Below, in pieces: positions 45,183 to 56,989 of a stretch of 64,000 nucleotides of DNA. This DNA is from Inia geoffrensis. Lineage: Eukaryota; Chordata; Mammalia; Artiodactyla; Iniidae. Where the stretch lies: NCBI GenBank assembly GCA_036417435.1, contig CM070912.1, positions 24,850,055 through 24,914,054 of the forward strand, given 5' to 3'. Position 1 is the first letter of the stretch. Each line of letters opens with the position of its first letter. Made by a program: the position numbers and the translations under genes. The notes beneath the pieces were generated by a model. It worked only from the letters and a program-made list of their open reading frames with translations. It made no database searches and was not told the DNA's origin.

Positions 45183-46575
45183 TTCTTACCTGAAAATGTC
45201 ACCTGTCATAGAAACTGATCCAGGCTCAAATCACATCACCCTCATCCACACCTAGAGGTGTACAGCACACCTGGAGCACACCTGATGTTGCTTTGAAGGA
45301 GTGACGTCTGTGATGCCGGCTTCTGATTGTTTGCTGCACGGCTAATTCTAAATATTTGTTTAACATGCAAATGATACCTCCCAGTGACAGCCTGGGGAGA
45401 ACTGCAGATGTCTTTCCTTCAAAACGCCACAGCCCCGCTGCTGTTCCCAATCAGTTACTGACACTGTTACTTCAATCTGGGGCTCTGATTTACCCAACTT
45501 GATAGCAAACGCCCTGACTTCAAGCAAGGCTACTGCTAACACATACCTTTGTGAGAATGAGAAAATGGGGCTCCCTCTGGACAGATGAGTTAAAAGAATA
45601 CACCAACAACAACCTCCACCCTCCCATCCCCCCCACCCTGGGAGAAAATTAGAAAAGCTATTTCTACCTCATTGGTTGACCTAGGAAAAAGTACCCCTCT
45701 GAGGGTACTCAACATCAAGGGGCACACAGCTTGGAGAGTGGAGAACTGGCTACGTTTTGGCCCCTATCTACCTTCTTGGCCACACACCTTTGTGCAGTGC
45801 ACAACTGGCAAAATCTTATATGGTGGCCTTGACCCAGAGTCCGAAAGACACTTGTACTTCTGAGTTTCCCCCACGTTGTGGAATAAAAATGTTATTTCAA
45901 CAGCTGGAACCAGAGATCCTTGGGTGAGAACCATGTTTGACTAGGAAAATACTTGATGGGCTGCTTTTGTGCGGAAAGATCCTCCATGTGAAAGGAGACA
46001 GATAAGAGAGAGGAGAGGTGGGAGAGGCAAAAGGGACTGAGTAACAGGGTGGGAAGATGGAGCCTGCTGAGAACTGTATCAGTGATAAGTTCCCAGTGGC
46101 GGGGTCAGAGAACATTATTTAGGAGCAGGGCTGTCTACTACTCCAGGTTGGATTTGGGGGAATTGCCACACGAACCTCCTCTGTTGCCCTAAAGCTTCAC
46201 CAACAATCTGATGAATATAACCTTGTCTCAGGGATTTTGGTGGAAGTGAAAAAACTGAGGTTTTCCTCTTGGTGGACGGAGCTTGGAAGACAGTGAGGTG
46301 CTCCCTAAACAGATCTAATTCAATGAAAGGAGAAACACAGGACAGTGGCCAGAGAAGATAGAGCTTATCCAAATCAGGCCTCTGAGAATCCCACAGAGAC
46401 AAGAAGGGGCAGTGGCCTTCCCACCATATGTGGGGTGAAGACGAAGCCAGTGTCATTGGGATTTCAAAGGACAAAGTAACGCCAGTGGACATCAAGCTCA
46501 CGTGTCAGCAATGATCACAGAGTTTTGGCTCTCTGCCATCCCTCTCTTTCTCTCTGAATTATGATGAATAATTAC
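45183..46575. other. Repeat-poor block with T-box-like cluster
   Basis: No recognised transposon. The first 370 bases look undecayed and contain the half-site cluster at 45247-45283. The remainder has antisense open frames up to 128 codons (46115-46501) with no recognisable domain. Confidence 0.4.
45247..45283 (+). promoter_or_regulatory. Cluster of four T-box-like half-sites
   Basis: CACACCT occurs at 45247-45253, 45266-45272 and 45277-45283, and the inverse AGGTGT at 45256-45261. The first pair forms CACACCT-AG-AGGTGT, close to the palindromic Brachyury site but with two extra central bases. The last two sites are 11 bases apart, about one helical turn. T-box proteins bind this core; that this cluster is used is inference. 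Confidence 0.3.
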
Positions 46576-46579
46576 TGTT

Positions 46580-46690
46580 CAGGGCTACTGAGTGTCTAAC
46601 AGTTACCAGGAGCTGAATATACATGATCTCAAACTTCAGAACAAACTTAGCCAAGTATCTAGTAGTTAGGTCTGCATTTTAGAGTTCAAG
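46580..46690 (-). mobile_element. Decayed MIR, antisense
   Basis: 'aacagttaccaggagctgaa' and 'gtctgcattttagagttcaa' loosely match antisense MIR. Low certainty. Confidence 0.4.
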
Positions 46691-47040
46691 GAGCTTGAGA
46701 ATCAGATCCAGGTGAGGATGGGGAAGGGAAGGGAAATGCTTTCCTCCAGTGAGAGTGGAGGTCTTGCTGAGTCAGGATCCCTTCCTAGTGCCCACATTCC
46801 CTTAAGTCTAGGAGCACGTAGTCTGGTGTTTTGAAGAAAGGAATTGGAATCACTTTCATTTATGAGAAGAGCATGTGATATGTGCCTAATTGCCCTGCAG
46901 CATGGCAACAGCGATGCTTATACTTAGATAGGTGTGGGATCATCTTGGTTAGAAGTTGATGTCAACACAAAGTTCCATCCACATGTGCTCAGAGTTCATG
47001 GTTTTTTAATCATGTTGCTGTGTGGTTACAATTAAGATAA
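46691..47040. other. Unassigned sequence
   Basis: Nothing recognised. Confidence 0.4.
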
Positions 47041-47053
47041 AAGCTAGAGGGAA

Positions 47054-47353
47054 GGACTTCCCTGGTGGCACGGTGGTTAAGAATCCGCCTGCCAATGCAG
47101 GGGTCACGGGTTCGATCCCTGGTCCAGGAAGATCCCACATGCCGCGGAGCAACTAAGCCCGTGCGCCACAACTACTGAGCCTGTGCTCTAGAGCCCACGA
47201 GCCACAACTACCGAAGCCAGTGTGCCTAGAGCCCATGCTCTGCATCAAGAGAAGCCACCGCAATTAGAAGTCCGTGCACCGCAACAAACAATAGCCCCGC
47301 TCTCCACGACTAGAGAAAGCCCGTACGCAGTAACAAAGACCCAGTGCAGCCAT

Positions 47354-47385
<32 letters not shown>
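47054..47385 (+). mobile_element. CHR-type SINE, long class
   Basis: The tRNA-like head 'acttccctggtggcacggtg' and B-box-like 'gggttcgatccctgg' lead into an extended body. That body repeats 'gccacaactac' and 'agcccgtg' modules, then 'gacccagtgcagcc', (aaat)n and an A-tail of about 20. A 13-bp target duplication, aagctagagggaa, lies at 47041-47053 and 47386-47398. Confidence 0.95.
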
Positions 47386-47398
47386 AAGCTAGAGGGAA

Positions 47399-48221
47399 AC
47401 AGGCTGTGTGGTAACGCCAACTAATGGGAGAAGGGAAGTACTGCTTTCTATGTGCCCAGCATCCTGTGGCAGAGAAGCTAGCTCTTCATTTGGACAACCA
47501 AAAATATGGCACCATTTTCAAATACCCCACTCTCCAGAAGATGGTGGCCCCCCTCCCTGAGGACCACTTGCCCAAATACAAGCATTATTGAGGCATGAGG
47601 GCCTTCAGGGAGAGGGCCAAAGGGGATCTGGGAATATCCTAATGACATTCCAGAGAGCAGACCAAGGAGATGCTGGGCACATGGGTCATAATGACATTCC
47701 AGAGAGGGAGGAAGTTGAGGGAGGTTCTGAGAATGTGACATTCCTAAGAAAGAGAGGGTCGTGTTGGATTCTGGGAGCAGGGCAACCTGAATGAGACTTC
47801 TTTCTGGTCTATCCACAGGTCTAAGCTATCAACATCATCTAGGTGCAGGTAGAAGCAAATGACGCCTTGGGATTTGCTTCAATCCTTCTAGAGAGAACTG
47901 GGGAAGAGATTTCTTCTCCAAAGGCTGGGTGAGCCCTGTAGCTACAGGACTGGGAGTCTTAGAGATCTGTGACTTTCTGGGAGGCCAACGTTGGTCTGTA
48001 GTGACATGCAAAGCCCTCTGGAGGCCAAGAAGGAGATGAACAGAAGGGATGACCTCTCTTGACCCCAAGGTAGGGAAGTTCAAGGATATTAGAGAGGTTT
48101 TGTCTAGGTACCTCCACAGGGGCTGGCCCACTTAACCACTTCCTCATCTTCATCCTACATGGGTAGAGATTATTTTACTTCCTATCATCCATGGGCCTGG
48201 AACCCAACAGAGCTGAAAATT
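47399..48221. other. Unassigned sequence with degenerate minisatellite
   Basis: taatgacattccagagag occurs at 47640-47657 and 47689-47706 (period 49), with a diverged third 'tgacattcc' at 47736. The rest is unrecognised. Confidence 0.45.
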
Positions 48222-48320
48222 TAACATACTATCACTACTAATAATAGCAAATGCAAATGCTTAAATAGCTCTGGCTTTGTGCCAATCGCTGTTCTGAATA
48301 CTTAATTTATATTAGCATTT
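48222..48320 (-). mobile_element. MIR 3' part, antisense
   Basis: 'tctggctttgtgccaatcgc' with 'tgttctgaatacttaattta' is antisense MIR, cut by the L1 that follows. Confidence 0.65.
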
Positions 48321-48329
48321 TTACAAAAT

Positions 48330-49005
48330 TAAACTTTTTATTTTTAGATAATTGTAGACTCACATGCAGTTGTAAGAAATAATAGAGAAATCCCATGTGC
48401 CCTTTACCCAGCTTCCCCCAGTGGCAACGCATTGCAAAACTATTGCACGATACCACAACCAGGAAATTGATATTCATACAGTCAATATACGGAACATTTC
48501 CATCACCAAAAGGATTCTTCATATCGCCCTTTTATAGTCATGCCCACTTCCCTCCTGCCTTATCCCCTCTTTAGCTCCTGGGCATCACTAACCTGTTTCC
48601 CATTTCTATAATTTTGCTGTTTCAAGAATGTTATATAAAGGGAATCATACAGGATGTAACCTTCTGAGGCTGAAGTTTTTCCTGTCAGCATATTTCTCTG
48701 GCGATTCGTTCTGGTTGTTGCATGAATCAATTTTTTGTTCCTTTTCATTGCTGAGTAATATTCCATGATATGGATGTATCACTGTTTAGCCATTTGTCCC
48801 TGAAGGACATCTGGGTTGTTTCCAGTTTAAGTGATTAGGAATAAAAGTGCTGTAAACACTTATGTGTAAATATGTTTTCATTTCTCTGGGATCAATGGCC
48901 AGGAGCATAATTGCTGGGTCATAATGCAGTTACATGTTTAGTTTTTTTGGAAACTGCCACTGTTTTCCAGAGTGACTGTACCATTTTATATTCTCACCAG
49001 TCCTA
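48330..49005 (-). mobile_element. Old L1 3' end, antisense
   Basis: 'tagataattgtagactcaca', 'gcagttgtaagaaataatag', 'ccttttcattgctgagtaat', 'attccatgatatggatgtat' and 'cattttatattctcaccag' are an antisense L1M-type 3' UTR running into ORF2. Confidence 0.9.
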
Positions 49006-49857
49006 GATTGGAGTTGGCATGCATGGCAGAATCAATATGCCATCCTTGGGCTGAAGCAACCAGTTTTCTAGAAACCCCTCATTAGAATGTTCCTAGAATG
49101 GAGAATAAGTTAGTATACATTTTAGAATGGATGTGTTTGTCAAGTTAGCAAGGCAGAGAAAATTTGGAAAGAATAGATCACAGGAGAGGTGAGTTTTGAT
49201 GGGGATACAGGGCAAGGAGGAAAGCTTGTGTGGTTGTCCAGGACTGTCACAGCACAATTACCAAAAGAGCTCTGGGTCTCTTGATGGGAAAAAGTAAGGT
49301 GTGAAGTAAAAAAGAACAGAGAGCAGCCAAAATCAACCTTCAGGAACTCTGAAAACCCAGATCAAACTCAGGGGTCAGTTCCCCATAGTCCACTCAATCC
49401 TACTGTTTGCAGAATTCTTGCAGTAGATAGAGCAGTAAATATGAGACTTCATTACCCAAATGTGCCGCTGTTAATCAGTTAGTGACCCAGTCTCTCGAAT
49501 GCACAGGACTTTCCCATACCTGCCTTGCTCCTCTCTCTTGAACACCATCATTCTCACGGATGCAGCAGGACCTGGTCTCTGTAGCGTGGCATCTTTTCCC
49601 CCATCAGTCACCTTCCCCATTCACTCAGAAAATTCTTTGCCCTTGTATTTCCAAATTGTTTTCCCATCTCATCCCCTAAAACTTTAGTTTAGCATTTGTA
49701 TTATGACAAAGAGTCAGGGTGGTAAAAAAACAGAGGTCAGGATGAAATTATGAAGGGATGGATAAAGTATGGCTCAACAAGGAGAGAAAAAATGAAGGGA
49801 AAAAGCGCCATAAAACTTTTCACTCTGGGGATATTAAGATTACAATTAATTTTTACC
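49006..49857. other. Unassigned sequence
   Basis: No named repeat. A pyrimidine-rich section, 49500-49690, could be decayed L2. Confidence 0.4.
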
Positions 49858-50075
49858 CGGGGCTCATAAATGTGCCAAACATTGTGTTAAATACTTTATC
49901 ACATGCAATTCTCAGAACATCCCAATAAAGCATGTTCTCTTTCTATTCTCTTTGAAAGTGAGGGAAGTAGATCTGAGAGATTAGATGACATGCTCGAGGT
50001 CATAGTACCGACAGTAGTGGAGCCAGGATTCAAACTCAGGCAGTCTTATTCCAGAACCCATCTCCAGTCCATGAC
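49858..50075 (-). mobile_element. MIR, antisense
   Basis: 'ggctcataaatgtgccaaac', 'catgctcgaggtcatagtac' and 'gagccaggattcaaactcag' are in reverse-complement MIR order. Confidence 0.83.
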
Positions 50076-50329
50076 AGAGCAACTAAGAAAAACGCATCTA
50101 TGCCAGCTCAGAAATTGAGGTGAGCCTTCTGAAGCCAGAGAGTATATTGTAAGAGAAAAAGGCAAGACAGGGCTGTTCCAACATGACTTGCCTATGTGAA
50201 GATCTGACCTAGATTCGAGGATTGGATCTGGCCTTCTTGAACTTGTTAGATGCTCTTGGGTGCCAGCACTTGGTCTGGACAACCTAACCTCACCAGGCAT
50301 GGTTCCTGATATCCAACTGAAAGAATGAA

Positions 50330-53010
50330 GGGCAATTATTATGACTGCAAAAAGTGACAGTATTTCTACAAAAGCCTACCCAGAAGAAGATCATGTTGAA
50401 CTTCCATTTCTGATCAAATGGAAGGCCAATATTCCCACTGAAAAAAACTAAAAATGCTGATAGGGAAGAATTGTCAAATCAAAATCTAAGGGAAGGCAGA
50501 AATTCAGAGTGGTAAGCACAGTATTGAACCATCTTTGTGCTGAAAGCATTTCCCTAAACTGATCAACTTAGGCTTCGGTTTTTACATCCTCATGGGGCAC
50601 AAGGGACTAAATACCAAGCCGAGGACCTTCCCAAAGTGAGAAGTTAAATGCAAGACTCCACAAAATTATGAAACCCAAAGAGCTATAATATCAGTGTAAA
50701 GATAACCCAGAAGTAAAACCACTGTACATATATGACCCCAATCCCTGCAGTCTGCAAGAAAAATTCTTCAGGATTTAGTACAGCAGGGGAAAAAAAAACC
50801 TTCTAAAGAAGCTATCATCATAGTTACAGCCCAAACGGAACCACCCACAGGTCTAAAAGCCTCCAAGCCATGAAATGGTTTAACACAATCGCATACTGTG
50901 ACCCCAGGTGTCCAGCAGAGAAAAATGAAAATGCTCTCTGGAGGAATGCAACTTTTTCCCACTCCTCAAGGGATTGCCAGAAATAAATCTCCAAGAAAAA
51001 TGAGCAGAACATAGTAATAAATGTCTAAGCATATAGGAAGTAAGACATAATGAGTAGAAAGTAAGAGAAAGAAACAACTGTGGGATTCTCAGAAGACAGT
51101 AGCAGTGGTAGCTTAGTCTTTCAATCTCTTTCAATCCCTTACAAAAGCAGAGCAACTAGATAGCAAAGTTGTGAACACGTTTCAAAACAATTCTAGGGGA
51201 AAAGATACCGCCCACAAACTCCAAAAGACAGGAGGGTGGGGACAGATCACTAACAGATACCAGACTTGCCTGGTGCTGAAGTCTGTAGAGGAGGATGAGG
51301 AGAGAAGCAACAGACGCAGAATCTGAAGAGCTTGAGAAAAAGAGAATCCCATAGTAGTCAGCTAGAAAGAACAAACGAAATGATGCTTTAAAGAAACAGA
51401 AGGTGAAAAGGAAGGAAAATTCAAAAGTCAATAAGAAATGAAGAACACAAACCAGTATCTGTACAACCATGCTCATAGCAGCATAATTCACAATAGTCCA
51501 AAGGTAGAAACCATTCAAAACTCCATCTACAGATGAATGGATAAATAAAACGTGGTCTATCCATACAATGGAATACTATCCAACCTTAAAAGGGAAGCAT
51601 TGTGACATATGCCATAAGGTGAATGAAACTTGAAGACAGTGAAATAAGCCAGTGAAAAAAGGACAAATACTGTATGATTCTACCCATACTGGGTGCTTAG
51701 AGTAGTTAAATTCATAGGGACAGAAAGTAGAATGGTGGTTGCCAGGGGATGGGGGAAGTAGGAAATAGAAGTTATTCTTTAATAAGTAACAGAGTTTCAG
51801 TTTTGCAAGATGAAAAATGTTCTAGAGATGGAAGGAGGTGATGGTGGCATAACAATGTGAATGTACTTAATGACACTGAACTATACACTTAAAAATGGTT
51901 AAAATGTTAACATTTATGTTATGTATTTTTTTATCGCAATTAAAAATAAGTAAAAATAAATTTCAAAAGAAGAAATGAAGAAAGAATTGAAGGACTGAAA
52001 ATAGGCAAAGAAGATTGAACACATGGATAGCAGGAATTTCTGAAGATGAAAACCAAAACAAGGGAACAGAAGAACTACTAAAAACTAAATGTTTTCAGGA
52101 AGAAACATTCCTGAAATTAAAAAATAATAATTTTAAATTACATTGCGAAAGAGCACCACATACATAAGAACGTTGATCCAAAATGATCACTATCAAGACA
52201 TATTCTAATCTGACCTGGGATTTAAAAAATCCTTTTGGCATCTAGTAAAAAGAGCATGTGACTTTTAAGGGAAAGAAAATTAGATTATTATTAGGCATTG
52301 CAAGCCATGCTTTATGTCATAAGAAAATTGAGTAATATATTTAATATACTCAAGAAACAGAGCATCAAGGATTTTATATGCACCAAAATTGGTTTTTTAA
52401 GTACAAAGGGCATAGACGAACTTATCAAAGCACAAGAACTCAAGAAATATTGTTCCCACAAGCCTTTTTTGAGTAATCTAGCATGGAATGAGTTTTAGAC
52501 AACCAAAAATAACTAAGGAGCTGGTGACATAATGACTGCTAATGAGCATTAAATGAACAGCATTTGAGACAGAGAAAACCAAGATAAATGAGGACCCATA
52601 GGAGGAGTGTATTATGAAATGCCTACGTGCTCTAGCCATGTATATGTAGTATAATTATTAAGAATGGGGGGGTCTTTATAAGTTTGTCAAAATTTATAGA
52701 GCTGTGCACCTAAAACAGGTAACCTTTGCTGTTTGTAGGTTTTATCTCAATAAACTTGATAAAAAGGAGGCTGATGAGAAGAACATATACCAAACTTTCT
52801 TAATGTTTTCAACGATCATAATTCTTAATGGTATGAGTGGTATTATTCCAAGAGTGTTGTGTGTTTAAAATTGTATAAAACAGGTGAGAAATTATGGTAT
52901 ATTCTAATTCTATCACTCCTTGTGCTCTTGAAAACCAGTATTCTTGGGATGGAAGAGAAGACATATTGATGTAATTTGAAGAAGTTAAATGAAAGCAGTC
53001 ATCACTTAAA
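50330..53010 (+). mobile_element. HAL1-like (half-L1) element with L1 material, interrupted
   Basis: 'gatcatgttgaacttccatt', 'gaattgaaggactgaaaata' and 'ggcaaagaagattgaacaca' recall HAL1, an L1 relative that carries only an ORF1-like gene. A separate L1 3' end interrupts it at 51446-51969. Near 52670-52766, 'ggttttatctcaataaactt' looks like an L1-type terminus, so more than one element may be present. No intact frame. Outer limits are approximate. Confidence 0.5.
51446..51969 (+). mobile_element. Old L1 3' end inserted in the HAL1-like element
   Basis: 'gcataattcacaatagtcca', 'tatccatacaatggaatact', 'ggtggttgccaggggatggg' and 'actatacacttaaaaatggt' are a sense L1 3' end. The 13-mer aagaaatgaagaa at 51433-51445 and 51970-51982 is a plausible target duplication. 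Confidence 0.88.
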
Positions 53011-55234
53011 GCTGGAAATATCAGTATGAATGCATGAGATATTATACTATATTATATTATATTCTCTGAAAGCTCCTAAAAACAACAGCCAACTCAGTAA
53101 CAATGAGCATCCTTAGTGCCTAGCACTACTGCATGTTTTCAAATAGAAAGCCAATAACCCTTATGGAGTCATGGTCTACGGATTACAGAAGTTGTCCAAG
53201 CACTCTTAAGTCCCGAGCATACAAACACAACTTTCCTTACCTCGCTTATCTTAGAAAGTGGGATAGAAAGGAGTGATCATTAACATGAAAAGTCCCACTT
53301 CATGCAGGAATATGCTGCCTTGGATTGAGACTAGTTCCACTTGGGTAGCCTCTTGGTCCAGCAGCACCAGAAATTAGAAATGTAGAGAACATCAGTGGGC
53401 ACCCAAGAGCTGCTTGGTTCAGAGTACACAGCTGCTTACTAGCTGTAACACTGGTGAAGAACAGGATGCAGGGAGATGGCCTTATCTGCATCTCTAAAAC
53501 ATTCTCATCAATGGGAAAAGCATCAATAGTTGCTTTGGCCCTTAGCACCAGCTAACGCACAGGTGCTTCCTGATGTGAGCTAACACCAGAAATGCTAGGT
53601 CAGAATCCTTTCTAAGATTTATTCATCTTGGATCCCCAGAACCACCTTTTGCTATTCTTTCCTGAGTTAGTTCCAGAAAGAGATCATTGGTCTTGCATCT
53701 CTCTATGCTTATGATGACTTCAATTAATGGCCCCATTACTCTTCTCTCTCACTGAATCTTGTCCAGGTCCACTCCAGTCCTTTCTAGTAGAGCTGCATAA
53801 GTAAAATAATCAGGGGCAAGTATGTTAGCATCTTCCTCCCAGAAAATCCCTGGTTTCCATATGCAAAGTAGCCTTCTTCTCTTTGCAAAAAGGAATGTAT
53901 AGGTAGCTTCTCTAAGTCAAACCACAGCCCTCATCATAATAGTTCTCAAATCTGAGTCTCTTTGGAATATATCTGCATATTAAAGAGCGTCCATAAACAT
54001 CTGCTGTATATTGACCTTCTATCCCCACCAGAATGAAGAGCCACTGGCACCTTCTTTAGCTAAACGAGGAAAAAAGCTGGTCTGGCTCTTCCACTCCACA
54101 AGGACATAGCATAAAGCTATTGTCAGAATCAGAGAGAAGCTTCCACTAATAAGGCTTTTGGATAAAAACCGAAAACGTGTTTGCAAATGTCTCACTAGAT
54201 ATTGTAGGACATCCTTTCTTCCTATAACTCCTGTCCCTCCCTGCACACATCCTTTCTAAATCTTGATCCCCATAATCACCAGCATCTATGGGACCAGACA
54301 TACACAGCCTCAACTCTAAAGAAAAAAGATGACTTTTCCTCCCACTTTTTCATACACAAATTTTAGGTTAGGTTTCTGATTGGTCCAACTAGGATCCAAT
54401 CACTATGACCAGGAGGAATAGAAATATTTATTGTCCAAACTTAGATTCTCCTATGTCCTATTGGCAAGATGCTATGCTTCATTCTTTAAATACTTGTATT
54501 ATACAAAATATAGGGTTGTAGTGAGGGAGGAAGAAATTCTCTAAAGACTGTGATTAGGGAGGGTGTTTTTTCCACAAGGAGATCATTGGTTTTGAGCAGT
54601 CACGAATTACAGAAGTCCTCCAATACAATCCCAAGTCCAAGAGAGGCTGGGCTACCCAGCACCACCCTTCCTATATATCTTCATAAAATGCACCACCAAG
54701 GCTGGATGTATTCTGTAAGCAGTATCTGTAGGAATGGTGCCTCAATTTGATACTCTGGCTAGACACTCTGGCTAATTTTGAAAGCATATAGACTCAAAAA
54801 TACTATTATCTCAGGTTCCAGAGTCTCTATTGATTTTTCACAATCAATGATTGGAACAGGGTCAGCGCTTGGCAACCAGGAGCTTGGCAACCAGGAAGGC
54901 TTCAATTTATCAAAGGACTTATCACTCCAGACAGCTGCTGCTTTTGCCGATTTGGAATTTGCAATAGATGATGACAGAACAATGAACAATGGCTTTGCTA
55001 TTGTCATCCTTCACTATTGCCCTTTGAACATCACTCCAGAAAAAAAAAAAAAAAAAGAGTTCAAGTTCTCCTTCCTGGTTGTTCCTGCCCCTGAGGTACC
55101 GATAGGATGACTAGGTTTAGTAACAGTTGTTTCCTTTAGTGGAGGAATGAACGTGTTTCAATGAGTGTACAGTGTGGACTTACTGGACCAGGAGGAAGAG
55201 ACTTGACTTGGCCGCTCAGCACACATTCATCCTT
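53011..55234. other. Unexplained 2.2 kb block
   Basis: I could not assign this to any repeat or gene. It has a perfect 15-bp tandem duplication (gcttggcaaccagga, 54867-54881 and 54882-54896), an A17 run (55040-55056) and faint internal similarity between 53170-53215 and 54595-54645. The segment near 54370-54430 has 'ggatccaatcactatgacca', faintly like LTR family A. Open frames up to 110 codons show no domain. Confidence 0.35.
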
Positions 55235-55700
55235 TTCCTAAATAGAATAACCAGATCTTCCTCTGGGAACATTCCCCTCTGATTCTTAGCCCATGTGCTT
55301 TGGGTGGAGTTGAATCTACTTCCTGTTCTAGGGATGGGCATGTGGCTCAGACCAGACCCATCAGAGCACACATTACTGTGGTTATAGTGATTAGTTCAGA
55401 GATGGCCACATGATTCAAGCTGTGCCAATGAGACATAAAGATACTTTTGATGGTAAAGATCACAGGCCAAGGCTCTTTATAGCCAGACTTGAATTTGGAG
55501 TTGGGGGTGCTGGCAGCCATTTTGCTACTCCATGGCATCTGACATGAGGCCAATATGGAAGGAAGCATTCTGACGGAGACTTCATTATGATGACATGATC
55601 TGAACACCTGGCTTGGGCCTCACCCGAACCTAATTCTGATCCTCAACTTGTCATTTATTGGAATCAAAGCTAGTTTCAGTTGGGTTTCCTATCACCTTAA
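55235..55700 (+). mobile_element. Ancient LTR-like repeat (family A)
   Basis: 'gcccatgtgctttgggtgga', 'gggatgggcatgtggctcag', 'gtgattagttcagagatggc' and 'agctagtttcagttgggttt' match the same family as 18488, 22556 and 37835. This is the fullest sense copy. Confidence 0.68.
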
Positions 55701-55717
55701 ACAAACAAAAAGAAGAG

Positions 55718-55842
55718 CTCTATACTTAGAGTCTAATCCTAACTCTGCCACAAACTAGTAGTGTGACCTTGGGCAAGCCTCTTTATCCCTCTGAATCTAG
55801 ATTTCCTCAGCTATAAAATGTGGTTATTAGTTGAAGGAGATA
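55718..55842 (+). mobile_element. MIR fragment
   Basis: 'gtagtgtgaccttgggcaag' is an unaltered MIR core, followed by 'agatttcctcagctataaaa'. Confidence 0.9.
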
Positions 55843-55886
55843 TTTTTGCTTCGGCATTCTAGGGCATTTTACTGAATTATTGTTTT

Positions 55887-56016
55887 TGTCTGTTTGTTTT
55901 TACATTTTGGTGGTGCCACGGGGCATGTGGGATCTTAGTTCCCCAACCAGGGGTCGAACCCGTGTCCCCTGTGGTTGAAGCTTGAAGTCTTAACCACTGG
56001 ACTGCCAGGGAAGTCC
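55887..56016 (-). mobile_element. Older CHR/tRNA-Glu-type SINE, short
   Basis: 'cactggactgccagggaagt' is the reversed SINE head and 'gcatgtgggatcttagttcc' the body. The flanks ctgaattattgtttt (55872-55886) and ctgaattcttgtttt (56017-56031) are a 15-bp target duplication with one mismatch. Confidence 0.92.
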
Positions 56017-56205
56017 CTGAATTCTTGTTTTAAACATGGATTTTTGTAGGAGACCCGCAGAACCTTCTCAATTCAGACCCTTAGGACAATTAGATGGATT
56101 AGAGCAGATGCGTCGAGAATGCTTTCTAGAAAGGGAAATGAGTATCTGAAGTGTTCAGGAGGAACTGGTTCTCCACACTATTTCAATAATTCAAGAGCTA
56201 ATTGG

Positions 56206-56513
56206 GGGACTTCCCTGGTGGGGCAGTGGTTAAGAATCCGCCTGCCAATGCAGGGGGCCAGGTGTTCGATCCCTGGTCCGGGAAGATCCCACATGCTACG
56301 GAGCAACTAAGCCTGTGTGCCACAGCTACTGAGCCTGCGTGCCACAACTACTGAAGCCCATGCGCCTAGAGCCCGTGCTTTGCAACAAGAGAAGCCGCCA
56401 CAATGAGAAGCCCACACACCACAACAACGAGTAGCCCCTGCTCACCGCAACTAGAGAAAGCATAGCAATGAAGACCAAATGCAGCCCAAAAATTAATTAA
56501 TTAAAAAAATAAA
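56206..56513 (+). mobile_element. CHR-type SINE, long class
   Basis: 'gggacttccctggtggggca', 'gtggttaagaatccgcctgc' and the extended 'gccacaactactgaagccca' body match the copy at 47054, ending in (aatt)n/A-rich sequence. The internal part is slightly shorter than in that copy. I could not fix a target duplication. Confidence 0.93.
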
Positions 56514-56989
56514 ATGTGCACATTCTATTTAATAAAAAAGAGCTGATCGGTAGCAGTGTATGTATGTGTGTATTAGGAGTTAATGTGTTTTACATATCTT
56601 TCAACCATTTGAATTTCTTCTTCCAACTACCAAGTTTGACTTTTGTAATACAAACTAATAATACTAATAATATTATGAGAAGAAGGGTTAAAAGTAATTG
56701 TGGCCCTGGAACATAATCTGAAACTAGTAGGTTTTATTATTTTTTTTAATGACTGACATGATCTTGATTTCTTATCACTGTAACTCAGATGAGGCCAGAC
56801 TTTGAGATTTTTTTTTTTACAAGAGTGAAATTTTCAAAATGATTTAGCAGCTAACTAAAGGTTGATGTATCATAAAATAAGAGTATTTTAGTATAGCAAG
56901 AATAAAAAATAGTGGGACATAATCTTCAAACAAGGAAAATCTTTTCTTAGAAAAGATAGTTGAAACTAATTCAGTATTTATAGCTTTCT
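56514..56989. other. Unassigned AT-rich sequence
   Basis: Nothing recognised. Confidence 0.4.

Noticed and set aside
46115..46501. 128-codon antisense open frame
   Set aside because: No domain, no start context support, no neighbouring exon signals. A length compatible with chance in 64 kb.
47588..47750. CRISPR-like spaced repeats
   Set aside because: Mammalian DNA with only two exact 18-base units and no regular spacer array; better described as a degenerate minisatellite.
54778..55110. 110-codon frame ending in a Lys run, suggestive of a processed pseudogene with poly(A)
   Set aside because: The A17 run sits inside the frame, no parent protein is recognisable and no target duplication around the A-run is visible.
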